From Serratia grimesii NBRC 13537 (GTDB lineage Bacteria; Pseudomonadota; Gammaproteobacteria; Enterobacterales; Enterobacteriaceae), in contig NZ_BCTT01000019.1 of the NCBI RefSeq assembly GCF_001590905.1, positions 1-64,000 of the forward strand: a stretch of DNA of 64,000 nucleotides. Direction: 5' to 3'. The translations under genes and the position numbers were made by a program. Below are positions 40,303-50,271 of the stretch, in pieces (the first letter of the stretch is position 1; every line of letters starts with the position of its first letter). Below the pieces are notes generated by a model. It was not told the DNA's origin. It made no database searches and saw only the letters and a list, made by a program, of their open reading frames with translations.

Positions 40303-42852
40303 ATGAGCAGAGTCAAACTTGCTGTCATCGGTAACGGCATGGTCGGCCACCGATTTATCGAAGATCTGTTGGAAAAAGCAGACAAAGACCAGTTCGACAT
40401 CACTGTATTTTGCGAAGAACCCCGCATCGCCTACGATCGCGTGCACTTGTCTTCTTATTTCTCCCACCATACTGCCGAAGAGCTTTCACTGGTGCGCGAA
40501 GGCTTTTATGAGAAACAGGGCGTGAAAGTACTGGTCGGTGAACGCGCTATCACCATCAACCGCAGCGAGAAAGTCATTCACTCCAATACCGGCCGCACGG
40601 TGTACTACGACAAACTGATCATGGCGACCGGTTCATACCCCTGGATCCCGCCGATTAAAGGCTCGGAAAGTCAGGACTGCTTCGTTTACCGTACCATTGA
40701 AGATTTGAACGCCATCGAAGCTTGCGCACGTCGCAGCAAACGCGGCGCGGTGGTCGGTGGTGGCCTGTTGGGGCTGGAGGCCGCTGGTGCGCTGAAAAGT
40801 CTGGGGGTTGAAACTCACGTCATTGAATTCGCCCCCGTGCTGATGGCTGAACAGCTCGATCCAATGGGCGGCGATCAGCTACGCCGCAAGATCGAACGCA
40901 TGGGCGTCAAAGTCCATACCGGTAAAAACACCCAGGAAATCGTCAACGGCGGTGAACACGCACGTAAAACCATGCAGTTCGCCGACGGCACTGCGCTGGA
41001 AGTGGACTTTATCGTCTTCTCCACCGGCATCCGCGCCCAGGACAAGCTGGCCCACCAGTGCGGTCTGGCTACCGCCCGCCGTGGCGGCATCGTGATTAAC
41101 GACAGTTGCCAGACCTCAGATCCGGACGTTTACGCCATCGGCGAATGCGCCTCATGGCGTGAGCGCACCTTCGGTCTGGTAGCGCCGGGCTATAAAATGG
41201 CGCAGGTCGTGGCCGACCATTTACTGGGCCGTGAAAACACCTTCCTGGGTGCCGACATGAGCGCCAAGCTGAAACTGCTGGGTGTCGACGTTGGCGGTAT
41301 CGGTGATGCCCACGGCCGTACCGAAGGCGCCCGCAGCTATGTTTATCTGGATGAAAGCAAAGAAGTTTATAAACGCATTGTGGTCAGTGCCGACAACAAA
41401 ACCCTGCTTGGTGCCGTCCTGGTCGGCGACACCAGCGATTATGGTAATTTGCTCCAGTTAACGCTTAACGCCATCGAACTGCCGGAAAATCCAGACGGTC
41501 TGATCCTGCCAGCGCATGCGGGCAGCAAACCGGCTATCGGTGTCGACTCACTGCCGGAAACGGCACAAATCTGTTCCTGCTTCGACGTCAGCAAAGGCGA
41601 TATCATTAAAGCCGTCGGCATGGGTTGCCATACCGTTGCAGCAATCAAGTCAGAGACCAAAGCCGGTACTGGATGTGGCGGCTGTATTCCACTGATCACC
41701 CAAGTGCTGAACGCAGAACTGAGCAAACAGGGCATCGAGGTTAATCACCACCTGTGCGAACACTTCGCCTATTCACGCCAGGAGCTGTACCACCTGATCC
41801 GCGTCGAAGGCATCAAGTCCTTCGATGAACTGCTCACCAAATATGGCAAGGGTTACGGGTGTGAAGTCTGTAAACCGACCGTCGGCTCCCTGCTGGCTTC
41901 CTGTTGGAATGAATACATACTCAAACCACAACACACACCGTTGCAGGACACCAACGACAACTTCCTCGGCAATATCCAGAAAGACGGCACCTACTCGGTG
42001 ATCCCACGCTCCCCCGGCGGCGAAATTACACCGGAAGGGTTGATGGTCGTTGGCCAGATCGCCAAGGAATATAATCTGTACACCAAGCTGACCGGCTCCC
42101 AACGCATCGGCATGTTCGGCGCCCAGAAAGATGACCTGCCGGCCATCTGGAGCAAACTGATTGCCGCCGGTTTTGAAACCGGCCACGCCTACGCCAAGGC
42201 GCTGCGCATGTCCAAAACCTGCGTCGGCAGTACCTGGTGCCGCTTTGGCGTCGGTGACAGCGTCGGTTTTGGCGTCAAGCTGGAACACCGCTACAAAGGC
42301 ATCCGTACCCCGCACAAAATGAAGTTTGGTGTTTCCGGCTGCACCCGTGAATGCTCCGAGGCTCAGGGTAAAGACGTCGGCATTATCGCGACCGAAAACG
42401 GCTGGAACCTGTACGTGTGCGGTAACGGCGGGATGAAACCACGCCACGCCGACCTGCTGGCCGCAGATCTCGACAGCGAAACGCTAGAGCACTACCTCGA
42501 TCGCTTCATGATGTTCTATATCCGCACCGCCGATAAGCTGCAACGCACCTCGGTATGGCTGGAAAGCCTGGAAGGCGGTATCGACTATCTGCGGAAGGTG
42601 ATTATTGACGACAAACTGGGCATCAACGACCAACTGGAAGCCGAGATCGCCCGCCTGCGTGATGCAGTGGTCTGCGAGTGGAAAGAAACCGTTGAGCATC
42701 CGGAATCCCAAGTCCGCTTCGCCCACTTCATCAACAGCAACCTGCGCGATCCGAATGTGCAAGTGGTTGCCGAGCGTGAACAGCATCGGCCAGCGCGTCC
42801 GGATGAGCGTATTCCTGTCACTTTGCTGGAAGCTGAGGAGAACAACGCATGA
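40303..42852 (+). CDS. nirB: NADH-dependent nitrite reductase, large subunit
   Basis: An 849-residue cytoplasmic enzyme that reduces nitrite to ammonium with NADH. In order: FAD and NADH domains (GNGMVGHRF near residue 11, GGGLLGLEAAG near 150), a BFD-like [2Fe-2S] domain (ICSCFDVSKGD and GTGCGGC), then the siroheme-[4Fe-4S] reductase with TCVGSTWCRFG and CTRECSEA supplying cysteines. ATG 40303 (MSRVKLAVIGNGM) matches the E. coli start; the open frame continues 28 codons into the promoter. It overlaps nirD by 4 bases. Confidence 0.97.
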   Translation: MSRVKLAVIGNGMVGHRFIEDLLEKADKDQFDITVFCEEPRIAYDRVHLSSYFSHHTAEELSLVREGFYEKQGVKVLVGERAITINRSEKVIHSNTGRTVYYDKLIMATGSYPWIPPIKGSESQDCFVYRTIEDLNAIEACARRSKRGAVVGGGLLGLEAAGALKSLGVETHVIEFAPVLMAEQLDPMGGDQLRRKIERMGVKVHTGKNTQEIVNGGEHARKTMQFADGTALEVDFIVFSTGIRAQDKLAHQCGLATARRGGIVINDSCQTSDPDVYAIGECASWRERTFGLVAPGYKMAQVVADHLLGRENTFLGADMSAKLKLLGVDVGGIGDAHGRTEGARSYVYLDESKEVYKRIVVSADNKTLLGAVLVGDTSDYGNLLQLTLNAIELPENPDGLILPAHAGSKPAIGVDSLPETAQICSCFDVSKGDIIKAVGMGCHTVAAIKSETKAGTGCGGCIPLITQVLNAELSKQGIEVNHHLCEHFAYSRQELYHLIRVEGIKSFDELLTKYGKGYGCEVCKPTVGSLLASCWNEYILKPQHTPLQDTNDNFLGNIQKDGTYSVIPRSPGGEITPEGLMVVGQIAKEYNLYTKLTGSQRIGMFGAQKDDLPAIWSKLIAAGFETGHAYAKALRMSKTCVGSTWCRFGVGDSVGFGVKLEHRYKGIRTPHKMKFGVSGCTRECSEAQGKDVGIIATENGWNLYVCGNGGMKPRHADLLAADLDSETLEHYLDRFMMFYIRTADKLQRTSVWLESLEGGIDYLRKVIIDDKLGINDQLEAEIARLRDAVVCEWKETVEHPESQVRFAHFINSNLRDPNVQVVAEREQHRPARPDERIPVTLLEAEENNA

Positions 42853-43175
42853 GCCAGTGGACAACCCTTTGCGCCCTTACCGATATCTTACCCGGTACCG
42901 GTGTATGTGCCCTGATCGGTAACCAGCAGGTGGCGGTATTCCGTCCTTACGATGACGAACAGGTCTTTGCGATCAGCAATATTGATCCCTTCGCCCAGGC
43001 CAGCGTGTTATCACGTGGCCTGATCGCCGAGCATCAAGGTGAACTGTGGGTCGCCAGCCCACTAAAAAAACAACATTTCCGCCTGCACGACGGTTACTGT
43101 CTGGAAGATGAAAGCCGCTCCGTCGCGCATTTCACCAGTCGGGTTCTGGATGGCATGGTACAGGTCGCGGCCTGA
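42849..43175 (+). CDS. nirD: Nitrite reductase small subunit
   Basis: A 108-residue Rieske-fold subunit of NADH-nitrite reductase: MSQWTTLCALTDILPGTGVCALI. As in other NirD proteins, the CxH...CxxH cluster ligands of true Rieske proteins are missing, so it holds no iron-sulfur cluster. Coupled to nirB by an ATGA overlap. Confidence 0.95.
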   Translation: MSQWTTLCALTDILPGTGVCALIGNQQVAVFRPYDDEQVFAISNIDPFAQASVLSRGLIAEHQGELWVASPLKKQHFRLHDGYCLEDESRSVAHFTSRVLDGMVQVAA

Positions 43176-43205
43176 TATTTTCACTTTAACCTCAGGGGAA
43201 GCAGC

Positions 43206-44006
43206 ATGTTCACCGATACCATCAACAAATGCGCCGCCAACGCAGCGCGCATCGTCAGGCTGGCAAAGCACAGCCCGCTGGGCTTTTGGATTAGCTCAGC
43301 GATGGCCGGGGCCTATGTCGGCCTCGGCATCATTTTGATCTTCACTCTCGGTAATCTGGTCGATCCGTCACTGCGACCACTGGTGATGGGGGCCACCTTC
43401 GGCATCGCACTGACGCTGGTGATCATTGCCGGATCGGAGTTGTTCACCGGTCATACCATGTTCCTGACGCTCGGCGTCAAGGCCGGCACCATACGCCAAA
43501 GTCAGATGTGGGCAGTATTGCCACAAACCTGGCTGGGTAATCTGTTGGGATCGGTGCTGGTCGCTCTGATGTACTACTACGGCGGTGGCAGCCTGCTGCC
43601 AGTAGACACCAGTCTGGTGCATACCGCTGCGTTGGCAAAAACCACCGCGCCTGCAGAGGTATTATTCTTTAAGGGTGTGCTGTGTAACTGGCTGGTCTGT
43701 CTCGCGATTTGGATGGCGATCCGTGTTGAAGGCGCCGCCAAATTCATCGCCATTTGGTGGTGCCTGCTGGCCTTTATCGCGTCCGGTTATGAGCACTCCG
43801 TCGCCAATATGACACTGTTTGCCCTGTCCTGGTTCGGCCATCACAGTGAAGCCTATACCCTGAGCGGAATCGGCCATAATCTGCTGTGGGTAACACTGGG
43901 TAATATTGTGTCCGGCTCTGTACTGATGGGCCTGGGTTACTGGTATGCCACACCGCGTGCCGAACGGCCTCAAGCCGAAAAAACCGCAACACGCCAGACC
44001 GCGTAA
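43206..44006 (+). CDS. nirC: Nitrite transporter NirC (FNT family)
   Basis: A 266-residue formate/nitrite-family channel with about six transmembrane segments. The FNT motifs GAYVGLGIILIFTLG and FTGHTMFL are present, as is SGYEHSVANM with the central His of the family. It imports nitrite for NirBD or exports it. It lies 30 bases after nirD with GGGGAAG upstream. Confidence 0.95.
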   Translation: MFTDTINKCAANAARIVRLAKHSPLGFWISSAMAGAYVGLGIILIFTLGNLVDPSLRPLVMGATFGIALTLVIIAGSELFTGHTMFLTLGVKAGTIRQSQMWAVLPQTWLGNLLGSVLVALMYYYGGGSLLPVDTSLVHTAALAKTTAPAEVLFFKGVLCNWLVCLAIWMAIRVEGAAKFIAIWWCLLAFIASGYEHSVANMTLFALSWFGHHSEAYTLSGIGHNLLWVTLGNIVSGSVLMGLGYWYATPRAERPQAEKTATRQTA

Positions 44007-44013
44007 TATTTTT

Positions 44014-44030
44014 GGGGCGCCTTGCGCCCC
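44014..44030 (+). other. Hairpin in the nirC-cysG spacer
   Basis: GGGGCGC and GCGCCCC pair around CTT with no T-run after it, in the middle of an operon. It may be an mRNA processing or stability element, or a partial attenuator. Confidence 0.5.
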
Positions 44031-44056
44031 TCTGCTGATTGCCCCGAGGATTGCCG

Positions 44057-45460
44057 ATGGACTACCTGCCAATTTTCTGCCAACTGCAACACAAAGCCTG
44101 CCTGCTGGTCGGTGGTGGTGAAGTTGCCGAACGCAAAGCTCGCCTGCTGCTGGATGCCGGAGCAGCACTGACCGTCAACGCTTATACCTTCACTCCGCAG
44201 TTCCACGAATGGGCCGCGCAAGGACGGATTACGCTGTCAGAAGGTGAGTTCAGTGCAGCGCTGCTGGCAGAGAAATGGCTGGTGATCGCCGCGACCGATC
44301 GGGTCGAGGTTAACGCATTAGTGTACCAATGCGCCAACCAACAGCGGGTGTTCTGCAATGTTGTGGATGATCCTAAACGCGCCAGTTTTATCATGCCGTC
44401 GATTATCGATCGTTCACCGATTATGGTCGCCGTGTCCTCCGGCGGCAAAGCGCCAGTACTGGCGCGTCTGCTGCGTGAAAAACTGGAAGCGGTCCTGCCT
44501 CAGCATCTGGGTAAACTGGCGCAACTGGGCGGTTCATTGCGTCAGCGTGTGAAAAAGCACTTCAGCGACATCGGTTCACGCCGTCGTTTTTGGGAAAAGC
44601 TGTTTGCCCATGATCGACTCGCACAATCACTGGCCAATAATGACGTAGCACTGGCAGAGAGGCAGATTGAGCAGTTGTTTAGCCATCAACCGCAAGAATG
44701 CGGCGAAGTAGTACTGGTGGGGGCCGGCCCTGGCGATGCCGGTTTGCTGACGCTGAAAGGCCTGCAGCAAATCCAGCAGGCTGACGTGGTGGTTTATGAT
44801 CGACTGGTCTCTGATGATGTCATGACGCTGGTACGCCGCGATGCCGAACGTATTTTTGTTGGTAAGCGTGCGGGTCACCACTGCGTACCGCAGGAACAAA
44901 TCAATCAGATCCTGCTGGAGCAAGCACAGCTTGGTAAACGTGTTGTACGGCTGAAAGGCGGTGACCCGTTTATCTTTGGACGTGGTGGTGAAGAACTGGA
45001 AACGCTGGCCGAAGCGAATATTCCGTTCTCGGTGGTACCGGGTATTACTGCTGCCTCTGGCTGCTCGGCTTACAGTGGTATCCCTCTTACTCATCGCGAC
45101 CATGCGCAAAGCGTACGGTTGGTGACAGGCCACGCCAAACGTGACGGCGGACTGGACTGGTCAACACTGGCTGCCGGACAACAGACGCTCGTGTTTTATA
45201 TGGGTCTGACTCAGGCGGCAGACATTCAACAGCAACTGATCGAACATGGCATGCCTGCCACAACCCCAGTAGCGCTGGTTGAGAACGGAACTTCCTGTCG
45301 CCAACGGGTGATCGAAGGGGAATTGAGCCAACTGGGGACGCTGGCCTTACAAGCTGCCAGCCCAAGTTTAATCATTGTCGGCAGCGTGGTAAGCCTGCGC
45401 AGTAAGCTGAACTGGTTCTCCAGTCAGGAGGCTCCACAGCAACTGGCCCAAATGGCCTGA
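44057..45460 (+). CDS. cysG: Siroheme synthase CysG
   Basis: A 467-residue trifunctional enzyme. The N-terminal half (about 1-200) is precorrin-2 dehydrogenase and ferrochelatase with the NAD loop [16 protein letters not shown]. The C-terminal half (about 215-460) is SAM-dependent uroporphyrinogen-III methyltransferase with [31 protein letters not shown] and [10 protein letters not shown]. It supplies siroheme to NirB and to sulfite reductase. ATG 44057 ([10 protein letters not shown]) matches the family, and GAGGA precedes it. Confidence 0.96.
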   Translation: MDYLPIFCQLQHKACLLVGGGEVAERKARLLLDAGAALTVNAYTFTPQFHEWAAQGRITLSEGEFSAALLAEKWLVIAATDRVEVNALVYQCANQQRVFCNVVDDPKRASFIMPSIIDRSPIMVAVSSGGKAPVLARLLREKLEAVLPQHLGKLAQLGGSLRQRVKKHFSDIGSRRRFWEKLFAHDRLAQSLANNDVALAERQIEQLFSHQPQECGEVVLVGAGPGDAGLLTLKGLQQIQQADVVVYDRLVSDDVMTLVRRDAERIFVGKRAGHHCVPQEQINQILLEQAQLGKRVVRLKGGDPFIFGRGGEELETLAEANIPFSVVPGITAASGCSAYSGIPLTHRDHAQSVRLVTGHAKRDGGLDWSTLAAGQQTLVFYMGLTQAADIQQQLIEHGMPATTPVALVENGTSCRQRVIEGELSQLGTLALQAASPSLIIVGSVVSLRSKLNWFSSQEAPQQLAQMA

Positions 45461-45470
45461 TACAGACGTA

Positions 45471-45497
45471 AAAAAAGCGGCCGATGGCCGCTTTTTT
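45471..45497. terminator. Bidirectional terminator, cysG / trpS
   Basis: AAAAAAGCGGCC (45471-45482) and GGCCGCTTTTTT (45486-45497) pair around GAT, with T-runs on both strands between convergent stops. Confidence 0.9.
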
Positions 45498-45510
45498 ATA
45501 AATCGACGTG

Positions 45511-46515
45511 TTACTGCGGTGATACAAACCCGACGGCCTGATAAACCTTCGCCAGTGTTTCCTGCGCACGTGCACGCGCTTTAGCCGCACCGTCACGCAT
45601 GACCTGCTGCAACAAAGCTTCGTCGTTGCGGAAACGGTGATAACGCTCCTGCAGTTCACCCAACATGCCGGATACCGCTTCAGCGACAGCGCCTTTCAAG
45701 TGGCCATACATCTGGCCTTCAAACTCGGCTTCCAACTGAGCGATGCTTTTGCCGGTCACGCCGGAAAGGATATCCAACAGGTTAGATACCCCTGCCTTGT
45801 TCGCCACGTCATAACGGACTACCGGTGGCTCTTCGGAATCGGTCATCGCACGTTTGATCTTCTTCATCACCGCTTTCGGGTCTTCCAACAGGCCGATAAC
45901 GTTATTGCGGTTATCGTCCGACTTGGACATCTTCTTGGTCGGCTCTTGCAGCGACATCACGCGGGCGCCAGACTTCGGAATGAAGGGTTCAGGCACTTTG
46001 AACACGTCACCGTATAACGCATTGAAACGCTGACCGATATCACGGCTCAACTCCAGGTGTTGCTTTTGGTCTTCACCGACCGGCACCTGGTTAGTTTGAT
46101 ACAGCAAGATATCCGCAGCCATCAGCACCGGGTAGCTGAACAGGCCGGCGTTGATGTTCTCCGCATAACGGGTGGATTTGTCCTTGAACTGGGTCATACG
46201 GCTCAGTTCGCCGAAATAGGTGTAGCAATTCAACACCCAGCTCAGTTGGGTGTGTTCCGGTACATGCGACTGCACGAAGATAGTGCTCTTTTGCGGATCA
46301 ATACCGCAAGCCAGATACAGCGCCAGCGTATCCAGCGTAGCCTTGCGCAGCTTGTCTGCGTCCTGACGTACGGTGATGGCGTGCAGATCGACGATGCAGT
46401 AGATGCAGTCGTAATCGTCCTGCATTTTCTCCCACTGACGCAGCGCACCCATGTAGTTGCCAATGGTCAGTTCACCGGACGGTTGCGCGCCGCTAAATAC
46501 GATGGGCTTACTCAT
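45511..46515 (-). CDS. trpS: Tryptophanyl-tRNA synthetase
   Basis: A 334-residue class-I aminoacyl-tRNA synthetase, the normal length. The HIGH-type signature is TIGN in [17 protein letters not shown] and the KMSKS loop is in [11 protein letters not shown]. It is the last gene of the aroK-aroB-damX-dam-rpe-gph-trpS superoperon and starts 2 bases after gph. Confidence 0.97.
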   Translation of the reverse strand: MSKPIVFSGAQPSGELTIGNYMGALRQWEKMQDDYDCIYCIVDLHAITVRQDADKLRKATLDTLALYLACGIDPQKSTIFVQSHVPEHTQLSWVLNCYTYFGELSRMTQFKDKSTRYAENINAGLFSYPVLMAADILLYQTNQVPVGEDQKQHLELSRDIGQRFNALYGDVFKVPEPFIPKSGARVMSLQEPTKKMSKSDDNRNNVIGLLEDPKAVMKKIKRAMTDSEEPPVVRYDVANKAGVSNLLDILSGVTGKSIAQLEAEFEGQMYGHLKGAVAEAVSGMLGELQERYHRFRNDEALLQQVMRDGAAKARARAQETLAKVYQAVGFVSPQ

Positions 46516-46517
46516 GT

Positions 46518-47216
46518 TTAAATTTCCTGATTCTCTAAAGATGACAGCCCAAGAGCGGGCAACAAGTCGGCAAAGCGCTCCAACACACGGTCGGGATGGC
46601 TCAGGGCAATCTCTTCGCCGTAGTTATAACCGTAAGTCAACGCAGCACTTGGACAGCCTGCACCCTGTGCAGCCTGAATATCGTTACGGGAATCGCCGAC
46701 AAAAAGCAGCTCGTTGGCGCGGACGCCAAGCTTGCCGAGTACCAGATACAGCGGTGCAGGGTGTGGCTTTTTCTCTACCACATCGTCACCGCCGATAATC
46801 AGCGAGAAATAATCGATAATGCCCAATGAGGTCAATAACGGCGCAACAAACGGCGTCGGTTTATTCGTCACTAATGCCATTGGATAGCCTTGTGTGGCTA
46901 AGCGTGCCAGCGTTTCCTTTACCTGTGGAAACAGGCGGCTACCGCTGTCGACCGTTTGTGCATAGAAATGATCAAAACGTTCGCGCAGTTGCAGGCAATG
47001 TTCGGGTGTTGCGTCAACTTCAGCCCAACGCAGTGCACGTTGCACCAGCACGTCGGCGCCATTACCAATCCAGGTGCCAACTCGTGCTTCACCAGCCTGC
47101 GGCAGACCCATTTCTGCTAACGCCAAATCGATAGCGGCTGCAAGCCCTGGCGCGCTGTCAACCAGCGTGCCATCGAGATCAAAGGCGAGAGCACGGATCG
47201 CGCCGAAATCAGCCAT
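46518..47216 (-). CDS. gph: Phosphoglycolate phosphatase
   Basis: A 232-residue HAD hydrolase that removes phosphate from 2-phosphoglycolate, for example that formed in repair of oxidised DNA. The HAD motif I is [10 protein letters not shown]. Motif II lies in ALVTNKPT and motifs III-IV in KKPHPAP and FVGDSRNDI. It overlaps rpe by 8 bases at its start. Confidence 0.95.
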   Translation of the reverse strand: MADFGAIRALAFDLDGTLVDSAPGLAAAIDLALAEMGLPQAGEARVGTWIGNGADVLVQRALRWAEVDATPEHCLQLRERFDHFYAQTVDSGSRLFPQVKETLARLATQGYPMALVTNKPTPFVAPLLTSLGIIDYFSLIIGGDDVVEKKPHPAPLYLVLGKLGVRANELLFVGDSRNDIQAAQGAGCPSAALTYGYNYGEEIALSHPDRVLERFADLLPALGLSSLENQEI

Positions 47217-47886
47217 GCGTCACCTTTGCCAATTCACTGCGCATTTCATCAATTACCCGGCGGTAGTCCGGCTTACCAAAGATAGCGGAGCCGGCGACAA
47301 ACATGTCTGCGCCTGCCGCAGCAATCTCGGCAATATTATCGACTTTAACGCCACCATCCACTTCCAGTCGGATATCTCGGCCGCTTTCGTCAATCAATTT
47401 GCGCACCTGACGCAGTTTATCCAGTGTGCCGTGAATAAACGACTGACCGCCAAAACCAGGGTTGACCGACATCAGCAGAATCACGTCGACTTTGTCCATC
47501 ACGTAATCAAGGTAACTCAGCGGCGTTGCTGGGTTAAAGACCAGACCGGCTTTACAGCCGTGCTCTTTAATCAGTTGGATCGTACGATCGACGTGTTCGG
47601 AGGCTTCCGGATGGAAAGAGATGTAAGTGGCACCCGCTGCGGCAAAGTCCGGCACAATGCGATCGACCGGTTTCACCATCAAATGCACGTCAATAGGTGC
47701 GGTAATGCCGTAGTTACGCAGCGCCTGACAAACCATCGGCCCAATCGTTAGATTGGGAACGTAATGGTTATCCATCACGTCAAAGTGCACTACATCACCG
47801 CCTGCGGCCAGCACATTAGCAGTATCTTCACCCAAGCGGGCGAAGTCTGCTGACAAGATGGACGGGGCAATCAAAAATTTTTTCAT
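47209..47886 (-). CDS. rpe: Ribulose-phosphate 3-epimerase
   Basis: A 225-residue TIM barrel that interconverts ribulose-5-P and xylulose-5-P. Conserved segments are [27 protein letters not shown] (catalytic Asp and metal His), [13 protein letters not shown] and [11 protein letters not shown] (second catalytic Asp). Length is normal. It overlaps gph; a palindromic repeat separates it from dam. Confidence 0.97.
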   Translation of the reverse strand: MKKFLIAPSILSADFARLGEDTANVLAAGGDVVHFDVMDNHYVPNLTIGPMVCQALRNYGITAPIDVHLMVKPVDRIVPDFAAAGATYISFHPEASEHVDRTIQLIKEHGCKAGLVFNPATPLSYLDYVMDKVDVILLMSVNPGFGGQSFIHGTLDKLRQVRKLIDESGRDIRLEVDGGVKVDNIAEIAAAGADMFVAGSAIFGKPDYRRVIDEMRSELAKVTHG

Positions 47887-47918
47887 CCGCTCTCTCCAAA
47901 CGTAGGGTTCGAATCGTT

Positions 47919-47976
47919 ATACCCCTCGCTTTTCAAGCTACAACACTGTTGGCTGCAACTCGAAATCCATAGGGTA
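47919..47976. repeat. Short ATACCC-type palindrome between dam and rpe
   Basis: A 58-base element beginning TATACCCCTCGCTTTTCAAG and ending CTCGAAATCCATAGGGTA. The arms ATACCC...TTCAAGCTACAAC and GGCTGCAACTCGAAAT...GGGTA are inverted, so the transcript can form a long imperfect hairpin between dam and rpe. It looks like a minimal version of the larger ATACCC elements. Confidence 0.65.
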
Positions 47977-47998
47977 AATACGCCGGGGAGTTCCCGGC

Positions 47999-48811
47999 TT
48001 AGCGATACAGCGCCAAAAGCTCATTCACTTTGCTGCGACCAAGAATATTTCTGCTGATGGTACGGCGTGCTTTCACCACGAACAACGAAGCATGCTGGTA
48101 CCAGTCACGCGTCAACTCGGTATCATGATTGGAAATCAATACAGGCACTTGGCTTTCTACCGAAAGCTGATGCGCCATCAACGCCAGGCTCTGCTGATCC
48201 GCCATGCTGAAGCTGTTAGTGTGGTAAGCGGTAAAATTCGCCGTCGCCGATAATGGCGCATAAGGCGGATCGCAGTACACCACTGTACCGCGCTCAGCTT
48301 TTGCCATGGTATCGCGGTAATGCTCACAGACAAAAGTGGCGTTGCGGGATTTTTCAGCGAACCAATATAACTCTTCCTCAGGGAAGTACGGTTTCTTGTA
48401 ACGTCCGAATGGAACGTTGAACTCCCCACGCAGGTTATATCGGCACAAACCGTTGTAACAGTGGCGATTCAGATAAAGAAACAGCAGTGCGCGGCGATAA
48501 GGATCGCTACTAGTATTAAACTCTGCGCGCAGCAGGTAAAACTGATCCGACTTATTGAATTCATCGGTGAAAAGAAGGCGGGCATCACGCACGAAGTCAT
48601 CCGTACGTAGCTTAACGATGTTATACAGATTAATAAGATCGCTGTTGATGTCGGCGAGAATATAGGCGTCGTATTCTGTGTTCAGGAAGACTGAACCCGC
48701 ACCCACGAAGGGCTCGATTAAGCAGTCGCCTGCTGGTAGATGACGACGAATCTCGTCCACCAGCGGGTATTTTCCACCAGCCCATTTTAAAAAAGCGCGG
48801 TTTTTCTTCAT
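47999..48811 (-). CDS. dam: DNA adenine methylase (GATC)
   Basis: A 270-residue N6-adenine methyltransferase that methylates GATC and directs mismatch repair and replication timing. The SAM motif is FLKWAGGKYPLVDEI with FVGAGSVFLN; the catalytic motif is DPPY in VVYCDPPYAPLS. Length is like E. coli Dam (278). It lies 278 bases downstream of damX, most of that gap being a repeat element. Confidence 0.96.
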   Translation of the reverse strand: MKKNRAFLKWAGGKYPLVDEIRRHLPAGDCLIEPFVGAGSVFLNTEYDAYILADINSDLINLYNIVKLRTDDFVRDARLLFTDEFNKSDQFYLLRAEFNTSSDPYRRALLFLYLNRHCYNGLCRYNLRGEFNVPFGRYKKPYFPEEELYWFAEKSRNATFVCEHYRDTMAKAERGTVVYCDPPYAPLSATANFTAYHTNSFSMADQQSLALMAHQLSVESQVPVLISNHDTELTRDWYQHASLFVVKARRTISRNILGRSKVNELLALYR

Positions 48812-48900
48812 GCCGTCAATTAGCTACTTATTATACAATTCAGAGCGGCGGATTGTACTCTGTTTCAGACAGCACATCAGCGCACAAATTTAAGTGATTG

Positions 48901-49092
48901 ATACCCTTCATCCTTCAAGCCGCAGCATCATTGGCCACGCACAGTTATTCGACCTGTCCGCAGGCCACTTCAGTCATCTGTTACGGGCGAATATGTACGC
49001 GCCGATTAACACGGGCGCAGCATGCTGCGCCCTTATAATGCCTGAAATTTCTGCTCTTACCGCCTGGCTGCAGCTTGAAATCTATCGGGTTA
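48901..49092. repeat. 192-base ATACCC element with terminal inverted repeats
   Basis: The left end ATACCCTTCATCCTTCAAGC (then CGCAGC) is mirrored by the right end GGCTGCAGCTTGAAATCTAT (then CGGGTTA). The interior carries the GGGCGAATAT / ACACGGGCGCAG block also seen at 28927-28982 and a perfect 20-base palindrome centred on GCATGC (49013-49032). The final three bases are the damX stop codon. Confidence 0.7.
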
Positions 49093-50112
49093 CTTTTTCA
49101 GATCCTGTTGAACCTGACCTACAGGCCGAACCCAAGGTTTTTTCGCCTGAACATCCGCAGGCAACGTCGCGATTGCGCGCTTCGCTTCTGCTGAAGAGGC
49201 GTAGTTACCGCTTACCAGTACATACCAAGGTTTGCCATTACGCTGGGTTGAATACACCAGGTAATGCTGCAACTTCTGCTGCTTGGCGTACGCGTTAAGC
49301 GTATCGGAACGCGAGGCGCTGCTCAGTTGTAGAGTGTAATGGCTTGCCGGTGCAGACTGAAGTGAGCCGCCATTGCCGCTTACTGTTCCCGCTTTCGCAC
49401 TCGCTGCACCCGCTTTGCTGGAAGATGCTGGCGCTGGCGTATACACCGTGGTTGGTGTTTTATGCTGCGTAGCCGTAGCCGCTGGCTTACTGACGTTTTT
49501 CGCCGGTACTTTATGTTGTTGTGGTGCGGTGCCCTGCACTGGACGCGTGGCTTCTTTCGCCGCAGCCCCGTTCATCAGGGTAGCTGGTGCTGTAGGCAGC
49601 GTGGACACCGGGCCGCTCATGCCCTGCGTCGCCGCATCAACCTGGCCCTGCTGCGCTGACAGTGCATCCGACATATTGCCTGGCAGATCAACACGCTGTT
49701 GCGCGCCGCCCTGCTGTGGCTGCGGTTGCGCTTCCGTCGGCGTACTGGAAATGGGTGGAACGTTGACCGTCTGCGGCTGAGAAGTGCTGCTCACGCCGTT
49801 ATTGTCATTGGTGTCAGTGGTGCCGCCTGGCACACCGGTATTACCGGCAGTCAGTGACGACGAACCAGACAGGTTAATGTCCTTGGCTGCGCCATTCTGC
49901 GCTCCTTCCTGTGCCGCCTCATGCTTGGTTGGCGCCTTTAGCGCTGAACCAATACCGATAATCAGCAACAGCAACACCAGAATACCGATACCAATCATTA
50001 AATGCTGACGCGAAACAGCAAAACGTGGTCCCGGAGCCGGTTTACGCGAACGTGCAGGACGACGATCGCTGCTATCAGGTCTGAGATCGTCTTCCGGTTT
50101 AAACTCATCCAT
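49090..50112 (-). CDS. damX: Cell-division protein DamX (SPOR domain)
   Basis: A 340-residue bitopic inner-membrane protein. A short Arg-rich cytoplasmic N-terminus is followed by one transmembrane segment (about 45-63, LMIGIGILVLLLLIIGIGSA), a long Pro/Ala/Gln/Thr-rich periplasmic linker, and a C-terminal SPOR domain (about 260-335: HYTLQLSSASRSDTLNAYA). It binds septal peptidoglycan. It is shorter than E. coli DamX (428), mainly in the linker. ATG 50112 (MDEFKPEDDL) matches the family. Its stop codon lies at the end of a repeat element. Confidence 0.92.
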   Translation of the reverse strand: MDEFKPEDDLRPDSSDRRPARSRKPAPGPRFAVSRQHLMIGIGILVLLLLIIGIGSALKAPTKHEAAQEGAQNGAAKDINLSGSSSLTAGNTGVPGGTTDTNDNNGVSSTSQPQTVNVPPISSTPTEAQPQPQQGGAQQRVDLPGNMSDALSAQQGQVDAATQGMSGPVSTLPTAPATLMNGAAAKEATRPVQGTAPQQHKVPAKNVSKPAATATQHKTPTTVYTPAPASSSKAGAASAKAGTVSGNGGSLQSAPASHYTLQLSSASRSDTLNAYAKQQKLQHYLVYSTQRNGKPWYVLVSGNYASSAEAKRAIATLPADVQAKKPWVRPVGQVQQDLKK

Positions 50113-50271
50113 CTGAAACCCTCCAACTAGAGGCAAAAGCCCACCACTGTAGACCTACTGTGGCACGGGCAGATTAACCCGATGATGGCAAAGTGACGCC
50201 AGTCATGCTTTGCACATTAATTAATATAGATGTAAACGGCGGCTAAGCCACTGTTACTTCGTCCGATTTAC

